This document shows positions 46,498 through 56,291 of a stretch of DNA of 64,000 nt, piece after piece. The DNA is from Microbacterium sp. MYb45 (GTDB taxonomy: Bacteria; Actinomycetota; Actinomycetes; Actinomycetales; Microbacteriaceae): positions 62,001 through 126,000 of the forward strand of contig NZ_PCPG01000002.1 in NCBI RefSeq assembly GCF_002979655.1, given 5' to 3'. The position numbers were made by a program, and so were the translations under genes. Below the pieces are notes generated by a model. The model made no database searches and was not told the origin of the DNA. It saw nothing but the letters and a program-made list of their open reading frames with translations. How positions within the stretch are numbered: position 1 is the first letter of the stretch; every line of letters starts with the position of its first letter.

Positions 46498-47130
46498 ATG
46501 AGCATTATCGGATCGACGAGTGTCGGCGAGAGCAAGCAGCTTCTGGCCGAAGAGGTGTTCCACCACCTCGGCAGACAGATCATCGAGGGCACGATCGAAG
46601 CCGGCGAACGCATCCGCGACGTCGACGTGGCCGAAGAGCTGCACGTGTCACGAACTCCCGTTCGCGAAGCACTTCAGCGTCTGGAGCGGCTGGGGATGGT
46701 GACGATGTATCCGAGCCGGTACACGGAGGTGACCGAGGTGACGTCGGAGACGATCGCGCAGTCGCTCGAGTTCGCCGGGTACCAGGCGGCGATAGCCGCC
46801 CGGCTGGCCGTGCCGCGCATCAGCGACGCGCAGCGCGATCACGTCGTGCGCCTCGTGGCCGCGATGCACGCGTCCCTCGAACACCCCGAGACGACCTCGG
46901 ACGCGCGATGGGCGGTGTTCTCGTATCTCGGAGATCGGAGCGGGAACGCGCAGCACCGAACACTGATGGAGGACGCGAGCATGGTTCTGTTCCGCAACCT
47001 CCGCGACTGGGTGGTCCCCGTGACGGACCGCGCTCGGATGCGCGACGTGTACATCGCCTTCGCGGGCGCCGTCCGCGACGGCGACGGCGATGAGGCGGAG
47101 CGCCTCGTCCGGACGATGTACTACCTGTGA
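46498..47130 (+). CDS. GntR-family transcriptional regulator (FadR/FCD-like)
   Basis: 210 residues. An N-terminal winged helix (IRDVDVAEELHVSRTPVREALQRLERLGMV, residues about 39-68) precedes an all-helical effector domain as in FCD-type GntR proteins, although the usual metal-binding histidines are not obvious. It is not next to a catabolic operon, so the target is unknown. Start ATG 46498 with GGGGGCAGG nearby. Confidence 0.85.
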   Translation: MSIIGSTSVGESKQLLAEEVFHHLGRQIIEGTIEAGERIRDVDVAEELHVSRTPVREALQRLERLGMVTMYPSRYTEVTEVTSETIAQSLEFAGYQAAIAARLAVPRISDAQRDHVVRLVAAMHASLEHPETTSDARWAVFSYLGDRSGNAQHRTLMEDASMVLFRNLRDWVVPVTDRARMRDVYIAFAGAVRDGDGDEAERLVRTMYYL

Positions 47131-47137
47131 CGCGAGA

Positions 47138-48145
47138 TCAGATCGCCGCGCACCAGCCCGTGACCCAACGCTCGAGGCGTCGGTAGGCGTCCTCGCGCGC
47201 ATCGTGGCGCGAGAGGAAGACGTCGTGCAGCGCACCGTCGATGCGCTCCACCGTCACACTCGCCCCGAGCCGCAGCGCCGCGCGCGCGATGTCGTCGACG
47301 ACGAGCACGGAGTCTGCGCTGGTGAGCTCCTCCGACCACCGCGTCGGGGGCACGAACCGCGCCGAGAGCAACACGCACACCGGAGCCGTGATCCCCAGTC
47401 CTGCGGCCACGGCCTTGTGCCCGGAGAGGATCGCGTGCAACCAGCCCGCGTACACCGCCATGGTCTGCGCGGGGCGCCAGAGCGGATTCACCTCCATCGG
47501 ATCATCCGGGTCGGCGACCTCCAGCTGAGCACGGGTGTAGTAGCCCAGGTCGACCTGCGGCGCCGCCTCCATGGGCCGGATGCGAGCCTGCAGCTCCACC
47601 ATGGGCGCGATCGCCGCCCGCGCCGGCGCGAACTGGAACTCCAGCCAAGGGCTGTTCAGGATCACCGCATCCGCCGCACCAGGATGACGAGACGCCCAGA
47701 GGCTCAGGACGAGCCCGCCGGTCGAGTGTCCGAGCAGCACCAGACGCCGGGACGACTCGATTCCGCCCTGCCCCCGTCCCATCGCTTCCAGCGCCGCCCC
47801 GATGTCCTCGTCGTAGGTGGCGAGGTCGGCGACGTAGCCGGGCGTCTGTCCGTCGCGGAGGCTGCGACCGTATTTGCGGAGATCGAGCGCGAAGAAGCGG
47901 GCACCCCGCGAGGTCCAGAAACGCGCGAGCCGTTTCTGGAAGAAGTAGTCCGACCAACCGTGCACGTAGAGCACGTCGACGCCGTCGAGCAGCGGCCACC
48001 GTCCACGGATGCGGTTCCAGAGGTCCGGCTCGGCCGGGAGCGCGCGCACCAGGGTGGCCACCACCGGACCCTGCTCATCGGTACCGAGGTCGAGGGTCAG
48101 CTGCTGGAACTCATCGCCGAGCACATCCCGGATCCATTCGGTCAT
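47138..48145 (-). CDS. Alpha/beta hydrolase (lysophospholipase-like)
   Basis: 335 residues. Nucleophile elbow GHSTGG with Ser141, His307 in ALHDVF, and an acidic residue in the ADSVLVVDD strand complete a plausible triad. VLYVHGWSDYFF forms the oxyanion region. The sequence resembles serine aminopeptidase S33/lysophospholipase-like proteins; the natural ester is unknown. Convergent with the GntR gene with a 7-bp gap. Confidence 0.82.
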   Translation of the reverse strand: MTEWIRDVLGDEFQQLTLDLGTDEQGPVVATLVRALPAEPDLWNRIRGRWPLLDGVDVLYVHGWSDYFFQKRLARFWTSRGARFFALDLRKYGRSLRDGQTPGYVADLATYDEDIGAALEAMGRGQGGIESSRRLVLLGHSTGGLVLSLWASRHPGAADAVILNSPWLEFQFAPARAAIAPMVELQARIRPMEAAPQVDLGYYTRAQLEVADPDDPMEVNPLWRPAQTMAVYAGWLHAILSGHKAVAAGLGITAPVCVLLSARFVPPTRWSEELTSADSVLVVDDIARAALRLGASVTVERIDGALHDVFLSRHDAREDAYRRLERWVTGWCAAI

Positions 48146-48208
48146 GCATTCCTCCCCCGTCGTCGCCAGGCTAGCCGACGAGACCAGGGGACGGCGGAGG
48201 CGAACCTC

Positions 48209-49582
48209 CTACTCGCCCCGGGAGACGCGCACCATCTCGTCGCGCGGCACGACCTTGACGCGGGCGCGCTCCTCGGGAGCGCCGAGGGAGATCTCATGCT
48301 CGTCGAGACGGTGCCACCCCTCGAGGTCGGTCCAGCGCACGCCGCGCTCGCGCAGCAGCTCGACGACGGCCTCTTCGGAGGGGTCCTCCGGGTGCCACCA
48401 GGAGCCCTGGTCGTTGATGATGTGCCGAACGGTCTCCATGGCGTCGGACTTCGTGTGCCCGATCAGACCCACCGGGCCGCGCTTGATCCACCCGGTTGCG
48501 TAGATGCCGGAGACCCGCTCGTTGGAGTCCTTCGCGAGCACCTGGCCCTCACGGTTCGGGATGACGCCGTGCTTCTTGTCGAACGGCACACCGGGAAGGG
48601 GCGAGCCGAAGTATCCGATCGCACGGTACAGCGCCTGGATCGGCACCTCGCGCAGCTCCCCGGTTCCCACCGCACCGCCCTGCCCATCGGGCTGCGTGCG
48701 CTCGTATACGAGTGCCGCGACGCGGCCGTTCTCGTCCTTGCGCACCTCGACAGGGCGCGCCCAGAAATGCAGGTGCAGACGGCGCGAGGCCGCGCCCCCG
48801 GCATTGTTCACCGAGTCGCGCTTGCGCCACGACTGCAGGATGCGGTCGATGACCATGACCTGCTTGTTGCTGGCGACCGCATCCTTCGAGGCCTCGTCGT
48901 AGTCGAAGTCCTCGTCGTAGACGACCATGTCGACGTCGCGCAGCTCGCCGAGCTCGCGGAGCTCCAGCGGCGTGAACTTCACCTGCGCCGGGCCGCGGCG
49001 ACCGAAGACGTGCACGTCGGTGATCTCGCTGGCCTTGAGGCCCTCGTAGACATTGGCCGGCACCTCGGTGACGAGCAGATCCTCGGCGTGCTTCGCGAGC
49101 ATGCGCGCGACGTCGAGCGCCACGTTGCCGTTGCCGAGCACACCGACGGATGCGGCATCCAGCGGCCACTCGCGCGGCACGTCCGGGTGTCCGTCGAACC
49201 AGCTGACGTAGTCGGCGGCACCGTAGGAGGCGACCGCATCGATCCCCGGGATCTCCATCGAGGTATCGCGGATCGCGCCGGTCGCGAAGACCACGGCGTT
49301 GTAGTGCTTCTTCAGGTCGTCGAGGGTGATGTCCTCACCGAAGCGCACGTTGCCGAACAGGCGGATGTCCCCGCGGTCGAGCACGTCTCGCAGCGCGTTG
49401 ACGATGCCCTTGATGCGAGGGTGATCGGGGGCGACGCCGTAACGCACGAGTCCGTACGGAGCAGGGAGCTGTTCGAAGAGGTCGATCGAGACGTCGAACT
49501 TGCGCTCGGCCTTCAGCAGGATGTCCGCGGCATAGATGCCGGCGGGGCCCGCACCGACGATGGCCAGTCTGAGCTTGGTCAT
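48209..49582 (-). CDS. Ferredoxin/adrenodoxin-type NADP+ reductase (FprA-like)
   Basis: 457 residues. FAD motif VGAGPAGIYAA at about 9-19, GLVRYGVAPDHP, NADP motif LGNGNVALDVAR and the C-terminal ATGWIKRGPVGLIGHTKSDA match mycobacterial FprA. It transfers electrons between NADPH and ferredoxin. The ATG 49582 is preceded by AAAGGA; longer frames are in the polyprenyl synthase region. A stem near the start of the gene is not evident. Confidence 0.9.
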   Translation of the reverse strand: MTKLRLAIVGAGPAGIYAADILLKAERKFDVSIDLFEQLPAPYGLVRYGVAPDHPRIKGIVNALRDVLDRGDIRLFGNVRFGEDITLDDLKKHYNAVVFATGAIRDTSMEIPGIDAVASYGAADYVSWFDGHPDVPREWPLDAASVGVLGNGNVALDVARMLAKHAEDLLVTEVPANVYEGLKASEITDVHVFGRRGPAQVKFTPLELRELGELRDVDMVVYDEDFDYDEASKDAVASNKQVMVIDRILQSWRKRDSVNNAGGAASRRLHLHFWARPVEVRKDENGRVAALVYERTQPDGQGGAVGTGELREVPIQALYRAIGYFGSPLPGVPFDKKHGVIPNREGQVLAKDSNERVSGIYATGWIKRGPVGLIGHTKSDAMETVRHIINDQGSWWHPEDPSEEAVVELLRERGVRWTDLEGWHRLDEHEISLGAPEERARVKVVPRDEMVRVSRGE

Positions 49583-49638
49583 GGGAGGTCCTTTCGTATG
49601 CCGACGCAACCGGCGCGCGACCCGACGGTCGCGCGCGA

Positions 49639-50700
49639 TCAGCTGGAGCGTTCGGCGAGGGTCTCTGCGAATCGGGTCAGCGCCTCGCGCACGGTGCCAC
49701 GCGGCAGCGGTGCGAGCGCGTCGACGGCATCCCGCGTCCACGCGTGCGCGAGTTCGAGGGTCTTCTGCGTCACCCGGTGATCGCGCAGCTCGTCGAGCGG
49801 GCCGTCGAGGATCGCGGGGTCGGCGCCATCGGCGATGAGGGCCACCCCGTCATCGATGCGCGCCGCGAGGTCGACGGCGGCGTCATCGGGCTCGGCCTTC
49901 AGCAGCAGGTACGGCATGGTCGGGACGCCGGCGCGGAGATCGGTACCCGGCACCTTCCCGGTCTCTTCGGGCTTGGCCGACAGGTCGATCACATCGTCGA
50001 GCAGCTGGAACGCGACGCCGATCTTCTCGCCGTACATGCGCAGCGGCTCCTCGTACTCGCTCGGCGCGTTGGAGAAGATCACACCGCCCTGCGTGGCGGC
50101 GGCGATGAGAGAGCCGGTCTTGTCGGCGAGCACCTGGATGTAGAACGCGATCGGGTCGTCGTCCTGCTGCGGCCCGAGGGTCTCGTGCATCTGACCGAGG
50201 ACCAGGCGCTCGAACGTGTCGGCCTGGAGCCGGATGGCGCGCTCACCGAGCCGGGACATCAGCTGGCTGGCGCGGGAGAAGAGGATGTCGCCGGTGAGGA
50301 TGGCGATGTTGTTGCCCCACACGGCATGCGCCGCCGGCACGCCACGACGGCGGTCGGCGCCGTCCATGACGTCGTCGTGATACAGCGAGCCCAGGTGGGT
50401 GATCTCCAGCGCCTTGGCGACATCGATCACCTCGGAGGTGTTGCCGTCGCCGAGTTGGGCGGCGAGCAGCGTAAGCACGGGACGGATGCGCTTGCCGCCC
50501 GCCTCGTACAGATAGCGGCTGGCCGCATCGGCCAGCGGGTCGGCGACCCGGACGTCTTGGGCGAGGCCGGTCTCGACGAGCTCGAGGCCGTCTTCGATCG
50601 CGCGCGCGACCTTGCGTGCGGCAGGGCCGATGAACACGCGGTCGCTGAACCCCAGACGGCTGGCCAGCCGCGAACCCGGGGCGATGGGGCTCGAAGTCAC
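49639..50700 (-). CDS. Polyprenyl diphosphate synthase (menaquinone side chain)
   Basis: 353 residues. First aspartate-rich motif at Asp109/Asp110/Asp113 (HDDVMD) and second at Asp235/Asp236/Asp239 (DDVID), with GGKRIRP near 68-74. It condenses isopentenyl diphosphate into a long all-trans chain. Closeness to menG, menF and menD suggests it makes the menaquinone tail. GTG start at 50700. Confidence 0.92.
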   Translation of the reverse strand: MTSSPIAPGSRLASRLGFSDRVFIGPAARKVARAIEDGLELVETGLAQDVRVADPLADAASRYLYEAGGKRIRPVLTLLAAQLGDGNTSEVIDVAKALEITHLGSLYHDDVMDGADRRRGVPAAHAVWGNNIAILTGDILFSRASQLMSRLGERAIRLQADTFERLVLGQMHETLGPQQDDDPIAFYIQVLADKTGSLIAAATQGGVIFSNAPSEYEEPLRMYGEKIGVAFQLLDDVIDLSAKPEETGKVPGTDLRAGVPTMPYLLLKAEPDDAAVDLAARIDDGVALIADGADPAILDGPLDELRDHRVTQKTLELAHAWTRDAVDALAPLPRGTVREALTRFAETLAERSS

Positions 50701-50747
50701 GGTCCCAGCCTACCTGCGCCGGGATGCCGCAGTTGCGTGCACGGCGC

Positions 50748-51467
50748 TCACGCGGGCTTGCGCGCTCGGTGCAGGGCGACGATGCCGAACGTGAGGTTGC
50801 GGTAGGCCACGTCGCCCCACCCCGCCTCGCGGATCCAGGCCGACAGCTTCTTCTGGTCGGGCCACTCGCGGATCGACTCGTTCAGGTAGTCATACGCGTC
50901 GCCGTTCGTGCCTGCCACCCGGGCGACACGGGGCAGCACCTGCGCGTTGTAGAACCGGTATGCGCCGCGGAACAGCTTCGCCGGAGGCGTGGAGAACTCG
51001 TTGATCACGAGCCGGCCGCCGGGCTTGGTCACCCGATACAGCTCGCGCAGCGCCTTCTTCGGATCGTTGACGTTACGCAGCGCGTACGACATCGTGACCG
51101 CGTCGAACTCGGCATCCGCGAACGGCAGCGCCGTGGCATCCGCCTGCACGAACGAGAGGTTGCGCATCGCACCGTGGCGACGTTCGCCCTCGGCCAGCAT
51201 CCCGGGCGAGAAGTCGGCCGCGACGACGTCAGCACCGCTGCGGGCGAGCGACGCCGACGACGACGCGGTACCTGCCCCGAGGTCGAGGATCCGCTCCCCC
51301 GGCTTCGGTGCGACCGCACGGGTGGTCGCCGCGCGCCACAGCACGTCGTTGCCGAAGGTCATGGCCGTGTTGGTGCGGTCGTACCCGGCGGCGACCTGGT
51401 CGAACATGCCGCTGACGCGGGCGGGGTCCTTGCCGAGATCGGCGCGGTTCTTCTCGTTCGAAGTCAC
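50748..51467 (-). CDS. menG: Demethylmenaquinone methyltransferase
   Basis: 239 residues. S-adenosylmethionine site LDLGAGTASSS, then MSYALRNVNDPKKALRELYRVTKPGGRLVINEFSTP, the UbiE/MenG signature. It methylates demethylmenaquinone, the last step of menaquinone synthesis. GTG 51467 overlaps the DUF402 stop by 4 bp. Confidence 0.93.
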   Translation of the reverse strand: MTSNEKNRADLGKDPARVSGMFDQVAAGYDRTNTAMTFGNDVLWRAATTRAVAPKPGERILDLGAGTASSSASLARSGADVVAADFSPGMLAEGERRHGAMRNLSFVQADATALPFADAEFDAVTMSYALRNVNDPKKALRELYRVTKPGGRLVINEFSTPPAKLFRGAYRFYNAQVLPRVARVAGTNGDAYDYLNESIREWPDQKKLSAWIREAGWGDVAYRNLTFGIVALHRARKPA

Positions 51468-52027
51468 GCGTTCAGTCTAGGCGCGAGGCCCAGGGCTTCG
51501 AGGCGGTCGAGCCACGGATCGGCGGTGGCATCGTCGAACGGTGCGACCTGCGCGCGCACCCGATCCTCCAGGTCGAGCGCGAGCGTCTCGAGATGCTCCA
51601 TGACGTCGACGGGATAGCCGTAGCGGACGCTGTGCTCGGCCCACTCGTCGCGGTCGTCGACCCAGGTGCCCCGGGCCCCGGCCACGCGCACGACATCGAG
51701 GTCCATGTCGATGCCGGTCGCGAGGAGCGGGTCGTCGGACCAGTGGATGTCCCACCCCAGGTCGATGTAGATCCGCATGCCGCGGCGGTGGCGACGGTTC
51801 ACCGTCACGGCGTGGTCGCCGCTCGCCGGAACGAGCGTGACGTTGGGTCCGCCCGCATGGAACTCGGCCCCGGGCCGGAAGCTGTGCCAACCCACCGGCT
51901 GCCCGATCCAGTCGCCCCACTCGTCGGCGCCGAGATACACGCACTCGTGCCGCCAGTGCGGCGACCCGTCCCACTTGCGCCATTGGAAGACCATCTCGGT
52001 GCCGGGTGCGGGGCGTGCAGCGCTCAT
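51464..52027 (-). CDS. DUF402 family protein
   Basis: 187 residues. RHRRGMRIYIDLGWDIHW and the acidic DMDLDVVRVAG core match the DUF402 domain, which in some proteins is a metal-dependent nucleoside phosphate phosphatase and in others has no assigned role. It is coupled to menG by a GTGA overlap; its connection to menaquinone synthesis is unknown. Confidence 0.82.
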   Translation of the reverse strand: MSAARPAPGTEMVFQWRKWDGSPHWRHECVYLGADEWGDWIGQPVGWHSFRPGAEFHAGGPNVTLVPASGDHAVTVNRRHRRGMRIYIDLGWDIHWSDDPLLATGIDMDLDVVRVAGARGTWVDDRDEWAEHSVRYGYPVDVMEHLETLALDLEDRVRAQVAPFDDATADPWLDRLEALGLAPRLNA

Positions 52028-52083
52028 CCGTTCACCCTACGTCGGCGCAGATCCGTGCCGTGAGAGCGGCATAGGCTGGATGC

Positions 52084-53337
52084 GTGCACACCACCCACCT
52101 GGTCGTGGAGACCCGAGAGATCGACCCGGTCGAAGACCTCCTCGCCTACGCGGATCCCGCCCGCCCGCTCGCCTGGCTGCGGCGCGGAGACGGCATCGTC
52201 GCGGTCGGCGAACCGCTCGCCGAGGTCCGTCAGCCGTCGGCGGCCGGACTGTCGCGCACTGCGGCGCTCGCGAACGCCTGGCGAGGCATGGTGGCACAGG
52301 CCGAGATCTCCGACCCCGTGGGCCTGCCCGGCAGTGGGCTGGTGGCTTTCGGCGCGTTCGCCTTCGACGAGGAGTCGGCGGCCGACAGCGTGCTCGTCGT
52401 GCCGAGTCAGGTGCTCGGGCGCCACGGCGATCGGTTCTGGGAGACCCGCATCCGCCTCGCCGCATCGCCCGTCTCCGAGGAGCCGTTCGCGACCCAGCCG
52501 TACGGTCCGCACTGGGCCGGCACCGTCGGCCCGGGAGCCCAGAGACCGCAGGGCTACCAGGACTCGGTGCGCCGCGCGCTCACCCGCATCGCCGACGGCG
52601 AGCTGAGCAAGGTCGTGCTCGCGCGCGACCTCACCGGCAGCGTCCCGGCCGGGTCGGACCTGCGCCGTCTCGTGCGTGCCCTGTCGACCGGCTACCCCGA
52701 CACCTGGGCCTTCGCCGTGGACGGGCTGATCGGCGCGAGCCCGGAGACCCTCGTCACGGTGCACGACGGCACCGTGACCGCTCGTGTGCTCGCCGGCACC
52801 ATCGGCCGGGGCGCGGATGCGGACGCCGACACCGCGGCATCCTCCCACCTCGCCTCGAGCACGAAGGATCTCGACGAGCACCAGTACGCCGTGCAGAGCG
52901 TGCTCGCCTCGCTCCGCACCCACACCCGGGCGTTGGCCGCGAGCGAGCAGCCCTTCCTTCTGAAGCTGCCGAACCTCTTCCATCTCGCGACAGACGTCGA
53001 GGGCGAGCTCGCCGACGGCGAATCGGCGCTCGACCTGGTGCAGGTGCTGCATCCGACCGCCGCCGTCGCCGGCACCCCGACGCCCGCGGCCATCGCCGCC
53101 ATCCGCGAGCTCGAGCCCTTCGACCGCGGCCGTTACGCCGGCCCGGTCGGCTGGGTGGACGCCGCGGGCAACGGCGAATGGGCTATCGCCCTGCGCTGCG
53201 CACAGTTCACGGCAGGATCCGGGGAGATCGGGGTGACGGCATACGCCGGCGCAGGGATCGTCGCGGGCTCGGACCCCGAGAGCGAACTGCTCGAGACGCG
53301 GGTGAAGTTCCGGCCGCTGGTCGACGCGCTGGCCTGA
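52084..53337 (+). CDS. menF: Isochorismate synthase (menaquinone type)
   Basis: 417 residues. Chorismate-binding enzyme motifs: LSKVVLARD, GASPETLV, LAGTIGRG, LHPTAAVAGTP, and FDRGRYAGPVGWVDAAGNGEWA. It converts chorismate to isochorismate, the substrate of MenD encoded nearby on the other strand. GTG start at 52084. Its stop overlaps a perfect palindrome shared with the PPK2 stop. Confidence 0.9.
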   Translation: MHTTHLVVETREIDPVEDLLAYADPARPLAWLRRGDGIVAVGEPLAEVRQPSAAGLSRTAALANAWRGMVAQAEISDPVGLPGSGLVAFGAFAFDEESAADSVLVVPSQVLGRHGDRFWETRIRLAASPVSEEPFATQPYGPHWAGTVGPGAQRPQGYQDSVRRALTRIADGELSKVVLARDLTGSVPAGSDLRRLVRALSTGYPDTWAFAVDGLIGASPETLVTVHDGTVTARVLAGTIGRGADADADTAASSHLASSTKDLDEHQYAVQSVLASLRTHTRALAASEQPFLLKLPNLFHLATDVEGELADGESALDLVQVLHPTAAVAGTPTPAAIAAIRELEPFDRGRYAGPVGWVDAAGNGEWAIALRCAQFTAGSGEIGVTAYAGAGIVAGSDPESELLETRVKFRPLVDALA

Positions 53338-53346
53338 GCGCGCTCA
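53335..53346. terminator. Palindrome containing both convergent stop codons
   Basis: TGAGCGCGCTCA is a perfect 12-bp palindrome in which the two ends are the TGA stops of menF (+) and the PPK2 gene (-). Too short to be a certain terminator. Confidence 0.4.
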
Positions 53347-54186
53347 GCTCGCGGCGAGGCGCTTCTTCTCGGCCTCGACGTCGAAGTCGGCGACCGGCCA
53401 CTGCGGGTCGATGTCCTCCAGGGCTGCGAGCAGCAGCTCCTGCACCGCGAGGCGGGCGTACCACTTGGCATTCGCCGGGATCACGTGCCACGGGGCCGCC
53501 TCGGTGGAGGTGCGGTCGAACACGGTCTGGTACGCCTGCATGTACTGCGGCCACAGCATCCGCTCGTCCACATCGCCGGGGTTGTACTTCCAGTACTTGT
53601 CCGGGCGTTCGAGCCGCTCCATGAGCCGCTCCTTCTGCTCCTCGGGCGAGATGTGCAGCATGACTTTGATGATGCGGGTGCCGGATGCCGCGACGCGGGC
53701 CTCGAACTCGTTGATCGCGTCGTACCGGCGCTCGATCTCCGCGGCGTCCGCCAGCTCGCGCACCTTGCCGATCAGGACGTCTTCGTAGTGGGAGCGGTCG
53801 AACACCCCGATGAAGCCCGGCTCCGGCAGACGCTTCTCGATACGCCACAGGAAGTCGTGGCTGCGCTCCTCGAGTGTCGGCGCCTTGAACGCGGCGAGCG
53901 CGACGCCCTGGGGATCGACCCCGCCGACCACGTGCCGCACGATCCCGCCCTTGCCGGCCGAGTCCATCGCCTGCAGCACCAGCAGTACGGCATCCTTCGC
54001 CACCCCGACCCGGCTCTCGGCGAACAACCTCTCCTGCAGATCGTTCAGCTTCTCGAGCCCCGCCGCGAGGTCTCGGGCGCCGTGCGACTTGCCGCCGACG
54101 TATCCGGGCTTGGTGTCGGGGTCGAGATCGGCGAGGCGGAATCCCTCGCCCACTCGTAGCGTCTGCGTCCAGCGGTGCGCGTCCAT
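53344..54186 (-). CDS. Polyphosphate kinase 2 family protein (PPK2)
   Basis: 280 residues. Walker A-like MDSAGKGG at 74-81, Walker B-like region with DRSHYEDVL from Asp130, and HISPEEQKERL. PPK2 enzymes move phosphate between polyphosphate and nucleotides (NDP or NMP). Which subclass cannot be told reliably. ATG 54186 chosen with AGGA upstream; GTG 54192 is two codons earlier. Confidence 0.9.
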   Translation of the reverse strand: MDAHRWTQTLRVGEGFRLADLDPDTKPGYVGGKSHGARDLAAGLEKLNDLQERLFAESRVGVAKDAVLLVLQAMDSAGKGGIVRHVVGGVDPQGVALAAFKAPTLEERSHDFLWRIEKRLPEPGFIGVFDRSHYEDVLIGKVRELADAAEIERRYDAINEFEARVAASGTRIIKVMLHISPEEQKERLMERLERPDKYWKYNPGDVDERMLWPQYMQAYQTVFDRTSTEAAPWHVIPANAKWYARLAVQELLLAALEDIDPQWPVADFDVEAEKKRLAAS

Positions 54187-54202
54187 ACGCACATCCTGCC
54201 AG

Positions 54203-55870
54203 TCAACGCGGCAGCGGCACCTCGATGATCTGACGGCCGCCGCGCGGAGTGGTCAGCGCCTGGTCGAGCGCCGTGCGGGTCGTGACCCTCTGGTACTCCC
54301 AGCCGTAGGCCGACGCGAGGTGCTCCAGGCGCACGGTGTGCGGGGTGTAGAAAGCGCGATCGAGGTCGGCCGGCGACGCGGACCCTGCGACCTCCAGGGA
54401 ATCGAAGATGGTGCCGCCGCCGTCGTTGCCGATGATGACCTGGAGCCGAGGCTCGGTCTCGTCCGGAGGCAGCAGCAGCGCACCGATGTCGTGCAGGAAG
54501 GCGAGATCACCCAGCAGCACCCTCGTCACACCGGGGGCTCCGGCCGCCTGACTGGCGAGTGCGATGCCGGTCGCCGTCGCGATGGTGCCGTCGATCCCGG
54601 CGAGTCCGCGGTTGGCGTGCACGGGCACCTTCTTGCCGCCGAGCACCTGATCGGCGACGCGCACCAGCCGCGAAGAGCCGAACACCAGCCGGTCGTGCGG
54701 CCAGGTGGCCCGCCACACGGCGTCGACCAGGAGTGCACGGTCGAGCGGGCGGCGGACGGCGTCGAGCTCGGCTTTGACGGCTTCTCTGCGGGCGGCGAAG
54801 TCGGTGGAGGCCAACCCGTCGGGGTCGGGGGCGTCCTCGCTCAGGTCGACGACCTCGGCAGCCGAGGCCTGGAGCCAGTCGCCGAGCCAGGCGCGATCGG
54901 CGGGGCCGGGGGCGACGGATACGGCGCCGACGGCACGGGTGCGGTGGTTGAGGTTCAGATCCTCCCCACCCCCGCGCATCGCGATCACGTCGACATCCGC
55001 ACGGGCGAGGAGTGCTGCCACCTCACGGCTGAGCGTCGGGTGGCCGAGCACGACGACCCGTTCGATGCGCCCGCCGAGCTCGTCGCGCGACAGCAGCCGA
55101 CGGTAGCCGTGCACGACCTGTCGCCCGAAGCGTGCACCGCTCACGATCTCGGCGATCAGGGGCCAGCCTCCTGCGTGGGCGACCTCCTCGGCATCCGCTC
55201 CCGCATCGGCGCCCGCGATCACGACGGTGCGCGGACCGCGCTCGAGTGCGAACGGCTCCTCCGCGAGCGGACGGGGCGCGTCGCCCGGGGCTGCCGTGAT
55301 CGCGGTGAGGTCGCCCGAGAGCGGTTCCCTGGCGGGGAGGTTGAGGTGCACGGGGCCCGCGACGCCGGGCAGCGCGCCATCGACCTCGCGCGCTCCCATC
55401 GCGCCCGCCACAGCACGCTCGGCGAGCCCGGCCCATTCACCGTCCCCCGGCACCGGGGCATCGATCTGGTCACGCACCCAGGGGTCGAAGAGACCTTCTT
55501 GGCGCGTCGCCTGATTCGCTCCGACGCCGCGGAGTTCGGGCGGACGGTCGGCGGTCAGCAGCAGCAGCGGGACACCGGAGTGGAACGCCTCCAGCACCGC
55601 GGGAAGCAGGTTGGCGACGGCCGTGCCCGAGGTGCAGATCACGGCAGCGGGCACACCCGTCTCCCGGGCGATCCCGAGCGCGGTGAACCCGGCGACGCGT
55701 TCATCGATGCGCACGTGGACGCGCACGTGCCCGTCATCGGCGAAGCGCACGGCGGCGAGCGCGAGCGCCTGCGAGCGCGAGCCCGGCGACAGCACGATGT
55801 CGCGCACACCGTTCGCGACGAGGTCGGCGATCAGGGAAGCCGCGGCCTCCATCGCCGGCGACGACGTCAC
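54203..55870 (-). CDS. menD: 2-succinyl-5-enolpyruvyl-6-hydroxy-3-cyclohexene-1-carboxylate synthase
   Basis: 555 residues from GTG 55870, which overlaps the upstream gene by GTGA; ATG 55852 is an alternative. SPGSRSQALALA, the glutamate in RIDERVAGF, TSGTAVANLLPA, and the thiamine diphosphate region GDLAFLHDIGALL with NDGGGTIF are present. It is the first committed enzyme of menaquinone synthesis after MenF. Confidence 0.92.
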   Translation of the reverse strand: MTSSPAMEAAASLIADLVANGVRDIVLSPGSRSQALALAAVRFADDGHVRVHVRIDERVAGFTALGIARETGVPAAVICTSGTAVANLLPAVLEAFHSGVPLLLLTADRPPELRGVGANQATRQEGLFDPWVRDQIDAPVPGDGEWAGLAERAVAGAMGAREVDGALPGVAGPVHLNLPAREPLSGDLTAITAAPGDAPRPLAEEPFALERGPRTVVIAGADAGADAEEVAHAGGWPLIAEIVSGARFGRQVVHGYRRLLSRDELGGRIERVVVLGHPTLSREVAALLARADVDVIAMRGGGEDLNLNHRTRAVGAVSVAPGPADRAWLGDWLQASAAEVVDLSEDAPDPDGLASTDFAARREAVKAELDAVRRPLDRALLVDAVWRATWPHDRLVFGSSRLVRVADQVLGGKKVPVHANRGLAGIDGTIATATGIALASQAAGAPGVTRVLLGDLAFLHDIGALLLPPDETEPRLQVIIGNDGGGTIFDSLEVAGSASPADLDRAFYTPHTVRLEHLASAYGWEYQRVTTRTALDQALTTPRGGRQIIEVPLPR

Positions 55871-56217
55871 GGGCGCGGGTCCGAGGCGGGAGGCTCGTCG
55901 GTCTCCTCGTCCAGACGGGCGAGCTCCTCTTCGAGGCGGCGGATGCGCGCATCCTGCTCGGTCTTGCTGATGCTGCGCAGGAACGCAGGGTCGTCGTCCG
56001 GCGCGATGACGGGGCGGGTACCGGAATCGTTCGCACGGCGCCGGCCGATCACGAACCAGAGGATTCCACCGATCACGGGGAGGAGCACCACGATCGCGAT
56101 CCAGGCGGCCTTGGACACACCCCGGTGCCGCGTCGCCGGCTGCACTGCGCAATCGACGATGCTGTACACCCAGAACACGGCGGCGAGGAAGCCGCCGACG
56201 ATCAGTAGTCTCGCCAC
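55867..56217 (-). CDS. PLDc_N-type small membrane protein
   Basis: 116 residues. Two membrane helices (ILVGGFLAAVFWVYSIVDC and AAWIAIVVLLPVIGGILWFVIG) with the conserved pattern of the phospholipase D nuclease N-terminal domain family, then an acidic cytoplasmic tail with a predicted coiled coil. Function unknown. GTG start at 56217; coupled to menD. Confidence 0.8.
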   Translation of the reverse strand: MARLLIVGGFLAAVFWVYSIVDCAVQPATRHRGVSKAAWIAIVVLLPVIGGILWFVIGRRRANDSGTRPVIAPDDDPAFLRSISKTEQDARIRRLEEELARLDEETDEPPASDPRP

Positions 56218-56291
56218 CCCTCCAGTGTAGGCGTGTCAGCGGTGGCCCGGCCCCGGAGAGACAGAGGCACCGTTGCTAGACTGCGCGGGAA

